This document shows positions 31,286 through 33,499 of a stretch of 33,499 bases of DNA, in pieces. Position 1 is the stretch's first letter. Each line of letters starts with the position of its first letter. This DNA is from a virus. The notes beneath the pieces are model-generated. The model searched no databases. It was not told the DNA's origin and was given only the letters and a program-made list of their open reading frames with translations. The stretch is taken from IMG/VR virus record IMGVR_UViG_3300049914_000016, positions 1 to 33,499 of that record. One strand, 5' to 3'. A program made the position numbers and the translations under genes.

Positions 31286-32146
31286 ATGGCAATAGACTTC
31301 AACGGCTCAAGTCACTATCTAAGCTGCGGGTCGGGGGCTTCAATCGACAACCTCAAGCCCATGTCCTTGCTGTGGTGGATCAATCGGGACAGCATCCCCA
31401 GCTACGATTCCTACCCGACTGTCTTCTGTAAGCATGATGGTAGCTCTTTGGGGTGGGCAGTCTTCATGCGCTATGACAGAACAGGCGGGGGATGGTCTGG
31501 TCGCAACACCGTCAACCTTGAACTGTGGGTACAGAACGGCGGGTCCGTAGGGGCATGGGCAGCTGACAACTACACCACCAATTTTACTGGCGTCTGGATG
31601 CACTTCGCCATCACCTATGGCCACAATCTCACGACCGACGACCCCCAGTTCTACAAGAATGGAGTCGCCATCACGACCACAGAGTGTAGCACGCCGACTT
31701 CCATTCCAGACGATTCGTCGCAGAGTTTGCTGCTGGCTGCCTGGAACGCGCTCGGTCGATACATAGATGGAAAGTTGGACGATGTCCGCATGATCAACCG
31801 GATCGTCGGAGCCAATGAAATCGCGGCAGTGGCAAACGGCTATCGCGGTCCATTAGGGGGTGAGGTGGCTTGGTGGACGATGTCAGAAGCAGCGGGCGTG
31901 GCCAACTGGAATGGCACGGCGCTGTCTGGGTCCAACACCCTCAAGGACATGGGCGGTAATGGGAACACTGCTACTCCCGTCAATAGCCCGACCAGCTACT
32001 GTTCTGCCTGTGCCCGCTTACCGACTTGGTGGGCCAATCCCATTCGAGGAGAAGACCCATGTGGGAATCGACTATTGATCCCCAATCGTCGGCCAGATCA
32101 GTTCAAGAGTTTCTACCGTAGGCGTGACCCAAACGCCTGGTATTAG
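31286..32146 (+). CDS. LamG/concanavalin-like jellyroll protein
   Basis: The product has 286 residues; the start has only weak upstream purines. Segments AIDFNGSSHYLSCGSG, PMSLLWWINRDS, NFTGVWMHFAITYG, FYKNGVAITTTE and RYIDGKLDDVRMINRIVGAN match a LamG-like (Laminin_G_3) sugar-binding jellyroll of about 190 residues. After it comes GGEVAWWTMSEAAG with DMGGNGNTATPVNSP, a short segment that often follows LamG in phage proteins. The C-terminus is basic (NRRPDQFKSFYRRRDPNAWY). Host glycan recognition is a sensible inference. Probably a tail-fibre component. Confidence 0.75.
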   Translation: MAIDFNGSSHYLSCGSGASIDNLKPMSLLWWINRDSIPSYDSYPTVFCKHDGSSLGWAVFMRYDRTGGGWSGRNTVNLELWVQNGGSVGAWAADNYTTNFTGVWMHFAITYGHNLTTDDPQFYKNGVAITTTECSTPTSIPDDSSQSLLLAAWNALGRYIDGKLDDVRMINRIVGANEIAAVANGYRGPLGGEVAWWTMSEAAGVANWNGTALSGSNTLKDMGGNGNTATPVNSPTSYCSACARLPTWWANPIRGEDPCGNRLLIPNRRPDQFKSFYRRRDPNAWY

Positions 32147-32155
32147 GAGGAAGGA

Positions 32156-32602
32156 ATGGCAGCGATCTTCTGCACAGCACAATGCACCGAAGAGGCATTG
32201 GCTGCGGCCACGGCTGAGACGATCATCCAGCTCGTAGCGGCATCCAACCACCGCATTCGCGTTCTCGGATGGGGCGTTTTCTTCGACGGCACATCCGCTA
32301 CAGGAGAACCTGTTCAGGTCCGGCTTCTGCGTCAGACCAGCGCGGGCACATCCTCGGCTCTGACCCCTGTCGCCAACATCCCGATCACCGAGACGATCCA
32401 GACCACGGCTCTGCAAGACTTCTCCGCCGAGCCCTCGGCTAGCGACGTACTCGATGTGATCGAGTGCCATCCGCAAGGCGGCTACGAGAAGTGGTTTCCG
32501 CCAGGATATGAAATCCTTGTGGCTGGTGGTGCTAGAATCGGCATCGAGTGTACAGCCCCGGCCATCGTAAACGTCAGGGCGAAGTTCTTCTTCGAGGAGT
32601 AA
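32156..32602 (+). CDS. Beta-rich protein, duplicated gene copy 2
   Basis: The product has 148 residues, the same length as the gene at 29019, and about two thirds identical to it. It uses the same TAGGAGG-type ribosome binding site context and ends with the same FFEE before TAA. The differences cluster in the middle (around residues 71-78 and 85-88), where a surface loop could be. The copies flank the modules at 29471-32146. This makes a 2.7-kb cassette bounded by direct repeats. Its stop overlaps the next gene's ATG. Confidence 0.68.
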   Translation: MAAIFCTAQCTEEALAAATAETIIQLVAASNHRIRVLGWGVFFDGTSATGEPVQVRLLRQTSAGTSSALTPVANIPITETIQTTALQDFSAEPSASDVLDVIECHPQGGYEKWFPPGYEILVAGGARIGIECTAPAIVNVRAKFFFEE

Positions 32603-33102
32603 TGACGATTCCCTGCCTCGAGGGGAAGATTGAAGCCCAGACTGGGTGGGAGGATGCGACTAGTCGATCCGCGGTTCCTGCTCGCGTCTACATTCAGCGC
32701 CCATGGCGTCTCTTTCTGGTTGGTGGGCGAGAGGAATACACGCGAGACTGTGCCGTTGGAGAGGTCCTGATCGAGCTCACTCCCTCCGAGGGCAAGACTG
32801 GCTTTGGGCCAATATCCGACGCGGAGATTGGGTACTGTGATCCTAGCTCCCAATACATCCCGATCGAAGCCCACGCGGGGCAGTCTAGGGTCTCTGCTCC
32901 GATCGGCATCCTCCGGGGCAGGCCCGCACAATGGTGGGTCCCTTACTACCCAACTCGCACGACCTCCGAGAATCCTCTTGAGGGCACGTTGGAGGTGGAA
33001 GTTGGCACGCTTTCCAGCACCATCGAGTCCTACACAGACGACGTGACCGGAGAGGCAATCGCCCCATCCCTCTCGCCAGGAGAGAAGACCTACGTAACGT
33101 AG
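32602..33102 (+). CDS. Hypothetical protein before the lysozyme gene
   Basis: The product has 166 residues; the ATG overlaps the previous TAA (TAATG). The frame is open slightly upstream but that part lies in the preceding gene. It is beta-rich with aromatic strands (ARVYIQRPWRLFLVGGREE; PAQWWVPYYPTRTT) and ends in a polar tail. No domain is recognised. It could be the last fibre part or an accessory of lysis. Strong AGGAGG for the lysozyme overlaps its stop codon region. Confidence 0.55.
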   Translation: MTIPCLEGKIEAQTGWEDATSRSAVPARVYIQRPWRLFLVGGREEYTRDCAVGEVLIELTPSEGKTGFGPISDAEIGYCDPSSQYIPIEAHAGQSRVSAPIGILRGRPAQWWVPYYPTRTTSENPLEGTLEVEVGTLSSTIESYTDDVTGEAIAPSLSPGEKTYVT

Positions 33103-33110
33103 GAGGCAAC

Positions 33111-33499
33111 ATGATCAACGGGCAAGACTACTCTCACTATCAGGTGAACGTGAACTTCCCACTTGCTGTTCAAAACGGACAGGAATGGTTCTACCTGAAG
33201 TCGTCCGAGGGCGGGCGTCCGGGGCGATCCCCGTTGAGAGATGACAAGTATGACGCGCATTCCAGTGGAGCTAGAGGTACAGGCAAACCGTTTGGCCCTT
33301 ACCACTTCTTGACCATGTTCCAAAAGGCCGAGGAGCAGGTGGCCTGGATGAAGCAGTGCGCTCCCGATCCAACCCCCCTACCTCCTATCTTGGACGCTGA
33401 GCAACATCCCAGCGAGGCCAACAATTCTACTATTCCTCTGTCCAACAAGCGCACTCATGTTCACAACTGGCTGTTGGAGGCCGAGAGCGTGTTCGGTCG
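33111..33499 (+). CDS. GH25-type lysozyme (endolysin), N-terminal part
   Basis: The 129 complete codons visible run off the right edge. The protein starts MINGQDYSHYQ (Asp6), then FYLKSSEGG, then GPYHFLTMF at about 62-70, and LPPILDAEQHP with Asp95 and Glu97. The 'G-D-SH-Q', 'G-YHF' and 'P-LD-E' motifs are those of glycosyl hydrolase family 25 muramidases, which cut the glycan strand of peptidoglycan. The acidic pair Asp95/Glu97 fits the catalytic site. AGGAGG precedes the ATG. As the first lysis gene seen, it suggests that lysis genes follow the fibre cassette. GH25 points to a Gram-positive host. Confidence 0.85.
   Translation, partial: MINGQDYSHYQVNVNFPLAVQNGQEWFYLKSSEGGRPGRSPLRDDKYDAHSSGARGTGKPFGPYHFLTMFQKAEEQVAWMKQCAPDPTPLPPILDAEQHPSEANNSTIPLSNKRTHVHNWLLEAESVFG

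Noticed and set aside
1-33499. tRNA genes, CRISPR arrays, integrase or insertion-sequence remnants
   Set aside because: None were seen on reading. The repeated elements found are two promoter-like blocks and diverged gene duplicates, not arrays or transposon ends.

Overview
The window is the late structural block of a tailed double-stranded DNA phage (Caudoviricetes), or of a prophage or metagenomic contig derived from one. All recognisable genes lie on the + strand, are packed with ATGA/GTGA/TAATG overlaps or gaps of a few bases, and mostly carry strong AGGAGG-type ribosome binding sites. The DNA is GC-rich by eye. No tail tube, tail terminator, baseplate series or conventional tape-measure gene is visible after the capsid genes. 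This favours a short-tailed (podovirus-like) virion. A host is not shown directly. The GH25-type lysozyme at the right end and a metallohydrolase resembling an actinobacterial family suggest a Gram-positive, possibly actinobacterial, host.

Layout. (1) 1-2053: a cassette of eight small overlapping genes: the end of a DUF4406-like protein, several small Cys-pair proteins, a one-helix membrane protein and a TIGR04338-like HExxH metallohydrolase. (2) 2054-2137: promoter-like element and leader hairpin. (3) 2138-8153: DNA packaging and portal region: two small proteins, TerL, an HNH endonuclease wedged between TerL and portal, the portal, and three accessory proteins. (4) 8157-16961: one 2,934-residue giant protein, probably an internal or ejected virion protein, with an embedded HExxH peptidase motif. 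(5) 16962-18897: a second copy of the promoter-like element, scaffold, and an N4-gp56-family major capsid protein. (6) 18898-20488: structured intergenic RNAs around three small beta-rich proteins. (7) 20489-22865: a second HNH endonuclease whose ribosome binding site lies in a hairpin loop, a Rossmann-like protein, and two genes overlapping out of frame by 239 bases. (8) 22874-26950: a beta-rich protein, a probable connector and a large propeller-like tail protein. (9) 26950-33102: a nuclease-fold protein and a run of modular beta-sandwich, LamG and BppU-like proteins that look like fibre or receptor-binding parts, including duplicated genes. (10) 33111-end: start of a GH25 endolysin.

The genes read as one assembly pathway. 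TerL fills the head through the portal, scaffold and capsid protein build the shell, and the giant protein is probably packaged inside and injected. Connector and tail proteins close the head, the variable beta modules contact the host, and the lysozyme releases progeny. The least ordinary points are the giant protease-bearing protein, the twin 30-base promoter-like elements, the two three-way-junction-like RNAs, the hairpin-masked HNH start, and the reuse of one beta module in three tail-region proteins. No stretch longer than 300 bases lacks a gene. I saw no tRNA, CRISPR array, integrase or insertion sequence.
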